A stretch of 64,000 bases of DNA, taken from the NCBI RefSeq assembly GCF_030817535.1, contig NZ_JAUSZL010000002.1, positions 8,060,001 through 8,124,000 of the forward strand, read 5' to 3'. Of the stretch, positions 44,221-53,379 are shown one piece after another. Each line of letters begins with the position of its first letter. The stretch's first letter is position 1. The position numbers and the translations under genes are program-made. The stretch comes from Streptomyces sp. V3I8. GTDB taxonomy: Bacteria > Actinomycetota > Actinomycetes > Streptomycetales > Streptomycetaceae. The notes beneath the pieces are model-generated. The model saw only the letters and a list, made by a program, of their open reading frames with translations, made no database searches and was not told where the DNA came from.

Positions 44221-44237
44221 AAACCATCAGATGGTTT
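44221..44237. promoter_or_regulatory. Inverted repeat AAACCAT-CAG-ATGGTTT, candidate IclR site
   Basis: Perfect 7-base arms immediately before the ribosome site (GGAG, 44243-44246) of the aldehyde dehydrogenase gene. A bound repressor here would block transcription start or elongation. Confidence 0.5.
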
Positions 44238-44251
44238 TTTCTGGAGATGTG

Positions 44252-45754
44252 ATGCTGCAAGACCTCCTCAAAGCCGCCGACGAGAACGACGTGGTCGAGG
44301 CTCTTCCCTATCTGTCCGGCTCATGGGGTGGCGAGGGCCCGCCGCTGGAACGCACCGGTCCCTACCTGCGGCGTACCGTCAGCCGCGCGCCCACCGCGAC
44401 GACGGGCGAGATCGGCACCGCCGTCGCCCGGGCCGCCCGCTACGCCCGGCAGATGGCCGACCTCGCACCCGCCGCCCGGGCCGGCATCCTCGAAGCCGCC
44501 GCGCGCAACGCCACCGCCCACCGTGACCGGCTCGCCCGCCTCCTCGCCCTGGAACTGGGCAAACCGCTGAAGGACAGCCGCGCCGAGATCGACCGGGTGG
44601 CCGCCACCTTCGCCGTGTGCGCGGCCGAGGCCCGCCGCGTCGACGGCGAGAACCTGCCGGTGGCCGGCTGGGACACCGGCATCGGAAACACCGCCCTCAC
44701 CTACCGGGCGCCGGCCGGCGTGGCCGTGGCCATCACCCCGTTCAACGCACCCGCCAACCTGCTCGCGCACAAGCTCGGTGCCTCTTTCGCCGCGGGCAAC
44801 ACCACCCTGGTCAAGGCGCCGCCCCAGGCCCCGGCCACCTCGGCCGCCGTCGTGGCGCTGCTCCTGGACAGCGGCATGCCCCACCAGGCGGTCCAACTGC
44901 TGCACGGCGGGGGAGAGGTGGGCGCCGCCCTGTGCGGGGCCGAGGCGGTGAGCGTCATCAGCTTCACCGGCAGCGCCGAGACCGGAGCGGCGGTGGCCCG
45001 CGCGGCCGGCGCCAAGCGACTCGCCCTGGAACTGGGCGGAAACGCCGCCACGATCGTCTGTCAGGACGCCGACGCCGCCGCGGCGGCCAAGGCCTGCGCA
45101 CGCACCGGCTACAGCAACTCCGGCCAGAGCTGTATCTCCGTCCAGCGGGTCTACGTCCACCGCAGCCGCTACGACGTGTTCCTCGACGCCTTCACGGCAG
45201 CGGTCGACGACCTGGTCGTGGGCGATCCTCTGGCGGAAACCACCGACATCGGCTCCATGGTCGACGAGGACGCGGCCGAGCGTGTGGTGGCGTGGTCGCG
45301 GGAAGCGCAGCACCTGGGCGCGAGCGTGATCCGGGGCGGCACCCGCGACGGCGCCACGGCCGCGCCCACGATCGTCGCCGGCCCGCCCCCGCACGCCTCG
45401 GTGGTCGTGCGGGAGGTGTTCGGCGCCCTGGTGGCGGTCATGCCCTACGACGACTTCGACGCCGTCGTCGAGCAGTGCAACACCAGCCGGTACGGACTGC
45501 AGGCCGGCCTGTTCACCCACGACCTCACCCGTGTCCTGACCGCCTGGCGGCGGCTGGAGGTCGGTGCCCTCGTCGTCAACGGCTCCTCCAACTTCCGCCT
45601 CGACCATGTGCCCTTCGGCGGGGTGAAGGACTCCGGCTTCGGCCGTGAAGCCCCCCGCTGGCTCATCGACGACTACACCGTCGTCAAGACCCTCATGCTG
45701 CGCGGCCTGTCCGTCTGGGGCGACAGCCTCGAGCTGCCCAAGGAGAACCCGTGA
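44252..45754 (+). CDS. Aldehyde dehydrogenase family protein
   Basis: 500 aa from ATG at 44252. Complete family features: GVAVAITPFNAPANLLAHKL, the NAD-binding ISFTGSAETGAAVARAAG, catalytic Glu in LALELGGNAATIV, catalytic Cys in YSNSGQSCISVQRVYV, and PFGGVKDSGFGREAP. It oxidises an aldehyde or a semialdehyde with NAD(P). Its wording (NAPANLLAHKLGAS) is nearer to semialdehyde-type than to acetaldehyde enzymes. First gene of the plus-strand operon; the next start overlaps its stop (GTGA). Confidence 0.9.
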   Translation: MLQDLLKAADENDVVEALPYLSGSWGGEGPPLERTGPYLRRTVSRAPTATTGEIGTAVARAARYARQMADLAPAARAGILEAAARNATAHRDRLARLLALELGKPLKDSRAEIDRVAATFAVCAAEARRVDGENLPVAGWDTGIGNTALTYRAPAGVAVAITPFNAPANLLAHKLGASFAAGNTTLVKAPPQAPATSAAVVALLLDSGMPHQAVQLLHGGGEVGAALCGAEAVSVISFTGSAETGAAVARAAGAKRLALELGGNAATIVCQDADAAAAAKACARTGYSNSGQSCISVQRVYVHRSRYDVFLDAFTAAVDDLVVGDPLAETTDIGSMVDEDAAERVVAWSREAQHLGASVIRGGTRDGATAAPTIVAGPPPHASVVVREVFGALVAVMPYDDFDAVVEQCNTSRYGLQAGLFTHDLTRVLTAWRRLEVGALVVNGSSNFRLDHVPFGGVKDSGFGREAPRWLIDDYTVVKTLMLRGLSVWGDSLELPKENP

Positions 45755-47502
45755 CCACCGTGAACGCCGCCGAGGCCCTCGTCGCCCAGCTCGAGTCCTA
45801 CGGCGTCGAATACGTCTTCGGCACCTGTGGACACACCAACATCGCCCTCCTCGACGCACTCGGCCCGAGCTCGATCGAGTTCGTCATCGCCCGCCACGAA
45901 CAGACCGCCGCCCACGCCGCCGACGGCTACGCCCGTGCCACCGGCCGCCCCGGCGTCCTGCTCACCCATGTCGGGCCCGGCATGATGAACGCCGTCACCG
46001 GCGTCGCCACCGCCGCCCTGGACTCCGTACCGCTCGTCGTCATCACCGGCGACATCCCCTCCTACTACCACGGCCGCCACCCGCACCAGGAGGTCAACCT
46101 CCACGCCGACGCCGACCAGACGGCCATCTACCGGCCCTTCTGCAAGCGGACCTGGGCGGTGCAGCGCGTACAGGACCTGCCGCGCGTCACCGAACGGGCC
46201 TTCTTCACCGCCACCGGCGGACGCCCGGGCACCGTACTGGTCAACATCCCCATGGACCTCTTCAACCGGCAGGTCACGCCCTACGCCGGTGACCATCCGC
46301 TGCCCGGCCACCTCGGCCGGCCCGGACTCGACGAGGCCACCGCCGACCGGATCGCCGAAGCACTGCTCGAAGCGGAGCGCCCGCTGATCTACTTCGGCGG
46401 CGGTCTGCGCGGCCCCGGCGCCCGGGGCGAACTGCTCCGCCTGGCCGAGCATCTCGACATCCCCCTCGCCCACTCCCTCATGGGCAAGGGCGCCGTCTCC
46501 GACCGGCATCCCCTGCTCCTGGGCATGCCCGGCTTCTGGGGGCTGGAGACCACCCACGAACACACCAAGGGCGCCGACGTCGTGCTCGCCCTGGCCACCC
46601 GCTTCGCCGAGACGGACGCCAGTTCCTGGGACGCCACCCACACCTGGAACTTCCCGCCGAGCCGGCTCATCCAGATCGACATCGACCCCGCCGAGATCGG
46701 CCGCAACTACCCGGTGCACATCGGCGCCGTCGCCGACGTGCAGCTCGCACTGCAGAAGATCGGCACGGCGGTCCGGACCCGGCAGACCACCGCCGTCACC
46801 CGCCCCGGTCTGCGGGAGACCGTCGCCGCCGCCCGCAGAGCCGTCTTCGACGCGGCACGGGAGGCCGGACGCAGCGACGACTTCCCGTTGCGCCCGCAGC
46901 GCATCCTGGCGGACCTGCGCGACGCCCTTCCCGACGACGCCGTCCTCGTCACCGACGTCGGCTGGAACAAGAACGGCGTCGCCCAGTGCTACGAACTGCC
47001 CGACCAGGGAGGCTTCATCACCCCGGGAGGCGCCTCCACCATGGGCTTCGGTCCTGCCGCCGCGGTGGGGGTGCAGATCGCCCGGCCCGACCGCGTCGTG
47101 GTCGCCCTCATCGGGGACGGCGGCATGAGCGCCCAGCTGCCGGCCGTGCCGATGGCCGTAGAACAGGGCGCGCCCGTCATCTTCGTGGTCATGAACAACC
47201 GGGCGCACGGCACCATCGCAGACCTGCAGACCTCGTCCTTCGGGCGCTCCTACGGCTGCGAGTTCACCGACGCCGAAGGCCGGCCCTACAGCCCCGACTT
47301 CGCCCGGTACGGCGAGTCCTGCGGCGCCGACGGCTACACCGTCACCACCCCCTCGGAACTGCGCAAGGCCCTGGAGGACGCCGTCGCCCGCCGCCGCCCC
47401 GCGGTGCTGGACGTGCCCATGGTCAACGAACCGGTCCCCACCCCCGGGCACTGGAACATCAAGGACATCTACGCCGGACACTTCCCGGCCGACACCGTCT
47501 GA
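45751..47502 (+). CDS. Thiamine-diphosphate-dependent enzyme (acetolactate-synthase-like superfamily)
   Basis: 583 aa from GTG at 45751. Three-domain layout of the ALS/POX group: N-terminal PYR domain with catalytic Glu in FVIARHEQTAAHAADGYARA; middle domain PLIYFGGGLRGPGARGELLR; C-terminal PP domain with the Mg-ThDP motif VVALIGDGGMSAQLPAVPMA through VVMNNRAHG. It could be a lyase, a carboligase or an acyl transferase (sulfoacetaldehyde acetyltransferase has this form). Co-occurrence with an aldehyde dehydrogenase and an importer suggests an oxo-acid or aldehyde intermediate. Exact reaction not assigned. Confidence 0.85.
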   Translation: MTTVNAAEALVAQLESYGVEYVFGTCGHTNIALLDALGPSSIEFVIARHEQTAAHAADGYARATGRPGVLLTHVGPGMMNAVTGVATAALDSVPLVVITGDIPSYYHGRHPHQEVNLHADADQTAIYRPFCKRTWAVQRVQDLPRVTERAFFTATGGRPGTVLVNIPMDLFNRQVTPYAGDHPLPGHLGRPGLDEATADRIAEALLEAERPLIYFGGGLRGPGARGELLRLAEHLDIPLAHSLMGKGAVSDRHPLLLGMPGFWGLETTHEHTKGADVVLALATRFAETDASSWDATHTWNFPPSRLIQIDIDPAEIGRNYPVHIGAVADVQLALQKIGTAVRTRQTTAVTRPGLRETVAAARRAVFDAAREAGRSDDFPLRPQRILADLRDALPDDAVLVTDVGWNKNGVAQCYELPDQGGFITPGGASTMGFGPAAAVGVQIARPDRVVVALIGDGGMSAQLPAVPMAVEQGAPVIFVVMNNRAHGTIADLQTSSFGRSYGCEFTDAEGRPYSPDFARYGESCGADGYTVTTPSELRKALEDAVARRRPAVLDVPMVNEPVPTPGHWNIKDIYAGHFPADTV

Positions 47503-47613
47503 CCCGGCACCACCGCACCGACCCCGCCGACCGCACAACGGCCGGGCCGGCGAGAACGCGTCGCCTCCCCCACGCCGTCACCGCCCACCCACGTCTCCCA
47601 CGAGGTGACCCGC

Positions 47614-48774
47614 ATGAGCCGTACACCCCGTCCCCGCGTCCCCGGCACCGCACTCGTCGCGGCGGTCGCCCTGGCCACCGCCCTGACGGCCTGCAGCGCC
47701 CCGGGCGAGTCCGACGACGACACCCGGTCCGACTCGGGCCCCGTCAAGATCGCCGTCGTCAACGCCCGCAGCGGGCAGCTCTCCTCGCTGGGCGACTGGG
47801 AGCACAAGGGCGCCAAGCTCGCCATCGACGAGTGGAACAAGAAGGGCGGCATCGACGGGCGCAGGATCGAGATGAAGTCGTTCGACGACCAGGGCGACCC
47901 GACCACCGGCACCAACCTGGCTCGCAAGATCGACAGCGGGAACTACATCGCGATGATCGGTACCGCGGAGAGCGCGGTCACCATCGCCATGGCACCCGTG
48001 CTCAAGCAGGCCGGCATACCGAACATCACCTCCGGCCAGGCCGACGCCCTCGTGGACCAGAAGAGCCCGTTCCTCTTCCTGAACGGACCCACCAGCACCA
48101 CCTACGACAGCACCCTGGCCAAGCACCTCGTCCAGGACAAGGGCCACAAGAAGATCGCGATGATCACCAACAACGGCTCCTTCGGCAAGGGCGAGCACGA
48201 CGCCTTCGCCGAGGCGGCCAAGGATCTCGGTGTCACTCCCGTCACCGACCAGGTCGTCACCACCGACCAGAAGGAGTTCAGCGCCGCGCTCACCAAGATC
48301 CGCTCCAAGAAGCCCGACGTCGTCTTCATCGGCTCCGAGGAGGTGGAGGCCGGCCTCATCGTCAAGCAGGCCCGCGACCTCGGCATCACCGTTCCGTTCG
48401 CCGGCGCCGCCCCCCAGGGCACGCCGGTGTTCATCGACACCGCGGGCAAGAAGGCCGCCGAGGGCACCATCGTCAGCTCCCCCTATCTGGGCAACGACAT
48501 CAGCCCCGCGGCCCGGAAGTTCGCCGCCGCGTACAAGGCGGCCTACGGCGAGGAGGCCGAACTGCACGGCGCCAAGGCGTACGACGGCACGAACATCCTC
48601 CTCACCGCCCTCGAGAACAGCGATGTCGCCACCGGCAAGAAGCTCGCCGACGCCATCCGCGCCACCACGTACGACGGACTGCTCGGAACGTTCGAGTTCG
48701 GCGCCGACGGCGTCGGCATCACCGCGACGACCATCGGTGTCATCCAGGACGGCAAGCTCGTCGAGCAGAAGTGA
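47614..48774 (+). CDS. Branched-chain-amino-acid-type ABC transporter substrate-binding lipoprotein
   Basis: 386 aa from ATG at 47614; the GTG nine bases before it is less likely because GAGGTG then serves as ribosome site. Lipoprotein signal GTALVAAVALATALTAC. Periplasmic-binding-protein type I fold: VKIAVVNARSGQLSSLGDWE, KLAIDEWNKKGGIDGRRIEM, MIGTAESAVTIAMAPVLKQA, KPDVVFIGSEEVEAGLIVKQ, and YDGTNILLTALENSD. Ligands of the family include amino acids, amides, urea and aromatic or short carboxylic acids. It supplies the Liv-type importer encoded just downstream. Confidence 0.92.
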   Translation: MSRTPRPRVPGTALVAAVALATALTACSAPGESDDDTRSDSGPVKIAVVNARSGQLSSLGDWEHKGAKLAIDEWNKKGGIDGRRIEMKSFDDQGDPTTGTNLARKIDSGNYIAMIGTAESAVTIAMAPVLKQAGIPNITSGQADALVDQKSPFLFLNGPTSTTYDSTLAKHLVQDKGHKKIAMITNNGSFGKGEHDAFAEAAKDLGVTPVTDQVVTTDQKEFSAALTKIRSKKPDVVFIGSEEVEAGLIVKQARDLGITVPFAGAAPQGTPVFIDTAGKKAAEGTIVSSPYLGNDISPAARKFAAAYKAAYGEEAELHGAKAYDGTNILLTALENSDVATGKKLADAIRATTYDGLLGTFEFGADGVGITATTIGVIQDGKLVEQK

Positions 48775-48781
48775 GAACGAC

Positions 48782-49651
48782 GTGCAGGACACCCTTCAGA
48801 CCCTCGTCGGCGGCCTGAGCCTCGGCGCCGTCTACGCCCTGGTCGCCATGGGCTTCTCCCTGGTCTACCGCACCATGGGCCTGGTCAACTTCGCCCACGC
48901 CGACATCGCCATGATCGGCGCCTACGCCGCCTCCACCTTCTACCTCACCTCCCGACTCCCGTTCGTCGTCGCCATGGTGCTGGCCATCGTCATCACCGGC
49001 GCCATCGGCCTGGTCATCGAACGCGTCCTGCGCCCCCTGGAGAACAAGGACTTCGACCTGATGCTGATCGGCACGATCGGCTTCGGCATCGTCCTGCAGG
49101 CCCTCGCCATCATCATCTGGGGCACCACCGGCCGCGCCGTTCCCTCACCCCTGGAGTCCGCACCCCTGGACGTCCTCGGGATCCGGATCCGCACCTACGA
49201 CCTCCTGGTCATGGCCGTCGCCGCACTCGCCGTCGTCGCTCTCGCCTTCTTCCTGTCCCGCACCAAGCGCGGCGCGGCCATGCAGGCCGTCGCCATGGAC
49301 CACGAGGCGGCCACCGCCGTCGGCATCGACGTCGGCCGCAGCAACGCGCTCGCCTTCGCCATCGGCGCGGGCCTGGCCGCCCTCGCCGGCGGGCTGGTCG
49401 GCCCCATGCTCTACGTCGACGCCTCACTCGGCGGCGCGCTCGGCATCAAGGGTTTCGCCGCGGCGATGCTCGGCGGCTTCGGCTCCATCCACGGCGCGGT
49501 GGTCGGCGGCGTCGCCATCGGTGTCCTCGACTCCTACGCCGCCGGCCACTTCCAGGGCTATTCGGTCCTGGTCACCTTCCTGGTCTTCACCATCGCGATC
49601 ATGATCCGGCCCATGGGCATCTTCGGTGAAAGGACGGTCAGTCGCGCATGA
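48782..49651 (+). CDS. ABC transporter permease, LivH type
   Basis: 289 aa from GTG at 48782. About eight membrane helices, beginning LVGGLSLGAVYALVAMGFSL and the GLVNFAHADIAMIGAYAAS signature, with the cytoplasmic coupling loop RTKRGAAMQAVAMDHEAATA (the EAA-like region) before GIDVGRSNALAFAIGAG. Ends MGIFGERTVSRA. It overlaps the next gene by four bases (ATGA). Membrane half of the importer with the LivM part of the following protein. Confidence 0.93.
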   Translation: MQDTLQTLVGGLSLGAVYALVAMGFSLVYRTMGLVNFAHADIAMIGAYAASTFYLTSRLPFVVAMVLAIVITGAIGLVIERVLRPLENKDFDLMLIGTIGFGIVLQALAIIIWGTTGRAVPSPLESAPLDVLGIRIRTYDLLVMAVAALAVVALAFFLSRTKRGAAMQAVAMDHEAATAVGIDVGRSNALAFAIGAGLAALAGGLVGPMLYVDASLGGALGIKGFAAAMLGGFGSIHGAVVGGVAIGVLDSYAAGHFQGYSVLVTFLVFTIAIMIRPMGIFGERTVSRA

Positions 49652-51483
49652 AGTCCCGTCTCGCCGCCACCGGCGTCCTCGTCCTCGCCGCCTGGGCGCT
49701 CCCCTACGGCCTGGGCGGCTACACCATCCACGTCGTCAACATCGCCCTGATCTACGCCCTGCTCGCCATCGGCATGGGCCTGGCCATGGGGGTGTCCGGC
49801 CAGATCAACCTCGCCCAGGTCGCCTTCTTCGGTGTGGGCGCCTACGCCGTGGCCATCCTCACCACCCACTACGGCCACGGCTTCTGGCTCTCGGCCCTGC
49901 TCGCCGTCCTGGCCACCGTCGTCGTCGGCCTCTTCGTCGGCGTCCCCGCCCTGCGCATGCAGTCCCACTACCTGGGCATCGTCACCCTCGGCCTCGCCCT
50001 GGGCTTCATCAACTGGATCACCAACGCCGGTATCACCGGCGGTGCCGACGGCATCTCGGGCATCCCGGTCCCCACCCTGCCCGGCGTGGACCTCTCCAGC
50101 GAGTACCTCTACTACTACCTGGAAGCCGTCGTCTTCGGCGTGGCCCTCCTCTTCGGCCTCTTCGTGGTCCACACCTCGCTCGGCCGCCGCCTGCGCGCCA
50201 TGCGCGACGACGCGCTGGCGGCGGGAGCCATGGGCGCCGAGATCCCGTTCCTGCGCATGACCGCCTTCCTGCTCGCCAGCCTCTACGGCGGTCTGGCCGG
50301 CGTCCTCTACGCCGGCCTCATCCGCTACGTGGCACCCGAGACCTTCTCCATCGCCAACATGTTCATCCTGCTGGCCATGGTGGTCATCGGCGGCCGCCGC
50401 TCCCTGGTGGGCTGCGTCGTGGGCGCCATCGGCCTGACGATGGTCCGGGAGTGGCTGTCGGACTTCTCCACCTACGCCCAGCTCGGCTACGGCGTGGTCG
50501 TCGTCCTGATGGTCGTCTTCGCACCCACCGGCCTGGCCGGCGTACCCGCACGGCTGCGCACCCTGTACGAACGCCGCCGCGCCCGGCAGTCCCCGCGCGC
50601 GGAACTGCGCCCCTTCACCCCGTACGCCGTCGAGGACCGGCCCGCACAGGACGGCGTGCTCCTCTCCGTGCAGGGCGTCACCAAGCAGTTCCGCGGGCTG
50701 CGGGCGCTGGACGAGGTGACACTCACCGTGCGGCAGGACGAGATCCGCGGAGTGGTGGGCCCCAACGGCTCCGGCAAGACCACCCTGTTCAACGTCATCA
50801 GCGGCTTCTACCGCGCGACGGCCGGAACCGTGAGCTTCGCGGGCTCCGACACCACCACCGCCCGCCCCTACACGCTGTCCCTGGCGGGCCTGGCCCGCAC
50901 CTTCCAGAACCTGCGCCTGTTCGGACAGCTCACCGTCCGGGAGAACATCCTCGTCGCCCTCGACCGCACCCGCACGTACACCGTCTGGCAGTACGCCCTC
51001 TGGCAGCCCGGCGTCCTCGCACGCGAACGCCGGCTGCGCGCCCGGGCCGACGAGATCCTCCGACGCTACGGACTCGCCGACTTCGCGGAAGCCGACCCCT
51101 CCTCGCTGCCCTACGGCATCCAGCGCCGTATCGAGATCGCCCGCGCCATGGCGGCCCGTCCGCGGCTGCTCCTGCTCGACGAACCGGCGGCCGGCCTCAA
51201 CGGCGGCGAGGTGCAGCAGCTCATCCGCATCGTCCGCTCCATCCGCGACAGCGGAACCACCGTGATCCTCATCGAACACAACATGGGCCTGGTCATGTCC
51301 TTGTGCGAGAAGGTCACCGTCCTGTCCGGCGGCAGGGTCATCGCGGAGGGCACCCCCCGGGAGGTCGTGTCCGCACCGGAGGTCGTCGAGGCCTACCTCG
51401 GCGACTCCGACCTGGCCGAACTCGACCTCGGCACACCCCCGCCCGCCGCGCGGCCGGACCGTGCGAAGGAGGCCACCCCATGA
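49648..51483 (+). CDS. LivM-LivG fusion: ABC permease joined to ATP-binding protein
   Basis: 611 aa from ATG at 49648. Residues about 1-310 are a LivM permease (ALIYALLAIGMGLAMGVSGQ, INLAQVAFFGVGAYAVAILT, RRLRAMRDDALAAGAMGAE coupling loop). After a short linker (ERRRARQSPRAEL) residues 335-600 form a LivG ATPase: Walker A GPNGSGKTT, Q-loop region FQNLRLFGQLTV, LPYGIQRRIEIARAMA in the signature position, Walker B LLLLDEPAAGL, and the switch His in VILIEHNMGLVMSL. Usually these are two genes. Start and stop overlap the neighbours by four bases. Confidence 0.92.
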   Translation: MKSRLAATGVLVLAAWALPYGLGGYTIHVVNIALIYALLAIGMGLAMGVSGQINLAQVAFFGVGAYAVAILTTHYGHGFWLSALLAVLATVVVGLFVGVPALRMQSHYLGIVTLGLALGFINWITNAGITGGADGISGIPVPTLPGVDLSSEYLYYYLEAVVFGVALLFGLFVVHTSLGRRLRAMRDDALAAGAMGAEIPFLRMTAFLLASLYGGLAGVLYAGLIRYVAPETFSIANMFILLAMVVIGGRRSLVGCVVGAIGLTMVREWLSDFSTYAQLGYGVVVVLMVVFAPTGLAGVPARLRTLYERRRARQSPRAELRPFTPYAVEDRPAQDGVLLSVQGVTKQFRGLRALDEVTLTVRQDEIRGVVGPNGSGKTTLFNVISGFYRATAGTVSFAGSDTTTARPYTLSLAGLARTFQNLRLFGQLTVRENILVALDRTRTYTVWQYALWQPGVLARERRLRARADEILRRYGLADFAEADPSSLPYGIQRRIEIARAMAARPRLLLLDEPAAGLNGGEVQQLIRIVRSIRDSGTTVILIEHNMGLVMSLCEKVTVLSGGRVIAEGTPREVVSAPEVVEAYLGDSDLAELDLGTPPPAARPDRAKEATP

Positions 51484-52214
51484 AGATCAGCGGAGCCGAC
51501 ACCGTCCAGCGCCTGACGGTGGAGGACCTGAGCGTGCACTACGGCGGCGTCCGCGCCGTCACCTCCATCGGCTTCACCGTCGAGCCGGGCCAGTCCGTCG
51601 GGATCATCGGCGCCAACGGGGCGGGCAAGACCTCCACACTCAAGGCACTCATGGGACTCGTCCCCCGCAGCAGCGGCCGCATCCGCCTGGGCGACCACGA
51701 CCTGACCCGCGTCAAGGCCCGCGACATGGTGCGCCACGGCATCGGCTACGTCCCGGAGGGGCGGCATGTCTTCCCCGGCCTGACCGTGGAGAAGAACCTG
51801 CTCCTCGGCGCGTACTCACGCGCCTGGGACAAGGACACCCACCGTCAGCTCGACGAGGTCTACGCCCTGTTCCCCGTGCTGGAGGAGATGCGCGAGCGGC
51901 TCGCCGGCGCGCTGTCCGGCGGGCAGCAGCAGATGCTCGCGATCGGCAGGGCCCTGATGACCCGGCCGCGGCTGCTCGTCCTGGACGAACCCTCCATGGG
52001 GCTGTCCCCCAAGCTCGTCGGCAGCATCCTGGACGTCCTGCTGAAACTCCGGGAGGAAGGTCTGAGCCTGCTGCTGGTGGAGCAGAACGCCAAACTCACC
52101 TTCGGTGTGACCAGCCACTGCATCGTCATGGAGAACGGAGCGGCCGCCATGAACGGCACCTCCGCGGAACTCAGCCACGACCCCCGGGTCAGGGAGGTGT
52201 ACCTGGGGCTGTGA
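51480..52214 (+). CDS. ABC transporter ATP-binding protein, LivF type
   Basis: 244 aa from ATG at 51480, overlapping the upstream stop. Walker A GANGAGKTS, LSGGQQQMLAIGRAL signature, Walker B LLVLDEPSMGLSPKLV, and the LivF hallmark GIGYVPEGRHVFPGLTVEKN with LLLVEQNAKLTF. Second ATPase of the importer. No gene overlaps its stop; 180 bases separate it from the shikimate-dehydrogenase-like gene. Confidence 0.94.
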   Translation: MKISGADTVQRLTVEDLSVHYGGVRAVTSIGFTVEPGQSVGIIGANGAGKTSTLKALMGLVPRSSGRIRLGDHDLTRVKARDMVRHGIGYVPEGRHVFPGLTVEKNLLLGAYSRAWDKDTHRQLDEVYALFPVLEEMRERLAGALSGGQQQMLAIGRALMTRPRLLVLDEPSMGLSPKLVGSILDVLLKLREEGLSLLLVEQNAKLTFGVTSHCIVMENGAAAMNGTSAELSHDPRVREVYLGL

Positions 52215-52357
52215 CCAGGGGCGGCGCGGCATACGGCGGCGCACCGCCACCGGCGTCCCGAAGCGCCCGCGCGCGAGGTGGTACGACCCTCGAAGGCCCG
52301 TGACCGAGCCGGCCCGCTCCACGCCCTTCCCGTGGCGACCCTCTGCTGGTATTCATA

Positions 52358-52371
52358 ACGAACCAGTTCGT
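52358..52371. promoter_or_regulatory. Palindrome ACGAAC-CA-GTTCGT upstream of the shikimate-dehydrogenase-like gene
   Basis: Perfect 6-base arms with a 2-base centre, followed at once by TACATAAT, a good -10-like stretch (52371-52378), and then by the ATG at 52394, giving a leader of about 10 bases with GGAG. A regulator bound here would cover the promoter spacer. A -35 box is not clear. Confidence 0.45.
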
Positions 52372-52393
52372 ACATAATCCAGATGGAGCCGTC

Positions 52394-53269
52394 ATGGCCC
52401 AGAGTTCCTACCTCGTCGGGCTCATAGGATCGGACACCGGGCGATCACTGGCCGTCGATCTGCATGAGCGGGAGGCGCGCCGCCACCACCTGCGCTACCT
52501 CTGCCGCCGTGTGGACGCCGACGGACAGGTCTTCCGCGGCAAGGGCATGCCAGGACTCCTGCGGACCTGCCGCACCTTCGGCTTCGCCGGTCTGGGTGTC
52601 GCCGCCCCCTACCGCCACACCGTGGCACCCCATCTCGACGAACTGTCCGGGTCGGCGGCCCGGTTGCAGGCCGTCGACGTCATCGTGTTCACCCGGGACG
52701 GCCGGACGGTCGGACACAACACCGACGTCGCCGGCCATGCCGCGGCCATGGCCCGGGGCCTGCCCGGGGTCCCCCTCACCCGGGTGGTGCAGATCGGAAC
52801 AGGCGCTGCCGGAATCGCCGTCGCGCATGCTCTGCGCGAGCAGAAGGCAGCACACCTCTGTGTCACGGACCCTGTTCCCGACCGCGCCCGCGCTCTGGCC
52901 GAGCAGCTCAACCGGAGCACCGGACACCACTGGGCCGAGGCCTTCCCCGCCGAAGAACTCGCCGCGCGGCTGCGGGGGGCCGACGGCCTCGTCAACACAC
53001 TGCCGTCCAGCGGTACGGGAGGTCAGGGCGCGTCGCTGTACGAAGCCCTGCACAAGGACCTGTGGATATTCGACGCGCACGGTGATCCGGTCCACTCCCC
53101 GCTTCTGCGCGCGGGCGATGCGCTCGGCTGCCGGGTCCTCGATGCCGGCGGCGTCCTGGTGAACGAAGCGGCCGCGGCGTTCCGGCTCGTCACCGGACTC
53201 ACCCCCCATACGTCCCACATGTTCGGCGACCTCGCCGACCTGAGGGCTGAGCCGCGGGCGCACACGTAG
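52394..53269 (+). CDS. Shikimate-dehydrogenase-like protein with altered active site
   Basis: 291 aa from ATG at 52394. The AroE fold is clear: YLVGLIGSDTGRSLAVDLHE at the start, VGHNTDVAGHAAAM, VVQIGTGAAGIAVAHALRE (NADP-type Rossmann), GLVNTLPSSG and a final helix with the GVLVNEAAAAFRLVTG motif. But the shikimate-binding SLSP reads SLAV, and the NVTxPxK motif reads GVAAPYR, so the catalytic Lys is Arg74 and the Asn and Thr are gone. It is likely to use a different substrate or to be non-catalytic. Its position after the ABC importer suggests a role in the same pathway, from its own promoter. Confidence 0.82.
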   Translation: MAQSSYLVGLIGSDTGRSLAVDLHEREARRHHLRYLCRRVDADGQVFRGKGMPGLLRTCRTFGFAGLGVAAPYRHTVAPHLDELSGSAARLQAVDVIVFTRDGRTVGHNTDVAGHAAAMARGLPGVPLTRVVQIGTGAAGIAVAHALREQKAAHLCVTDPVPDRARALAEQLNRSTGHHWAEAFPAEELAARLRGADGLVNTLPSSGTGGQGASLYEALHKDLWIFDAHGDPVHSPLLRAGDALGCRVLDAGGVLVNEAAAAFRLVTGLTPHTSHMFGDLADLRAEPRAHT

Positions 53270-53379
53270 CCGTACCGTCCGGCCCAGTTGCGATGGCGGC
53301 GGCAGGGGAGCCGGGTGAGGGTGGATGGAGTCCGACCGGCGCACCGGCTCGGTCCCTCCCAGCACCCAGGAGCATCGTC

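Noticed and set aside
45673..47538. Minus-strand frame of about 620 codons opposite the ThDP enzyme
   Set aside because: Same shadow effect; the plus-strand product shows intact ThDP motifs.
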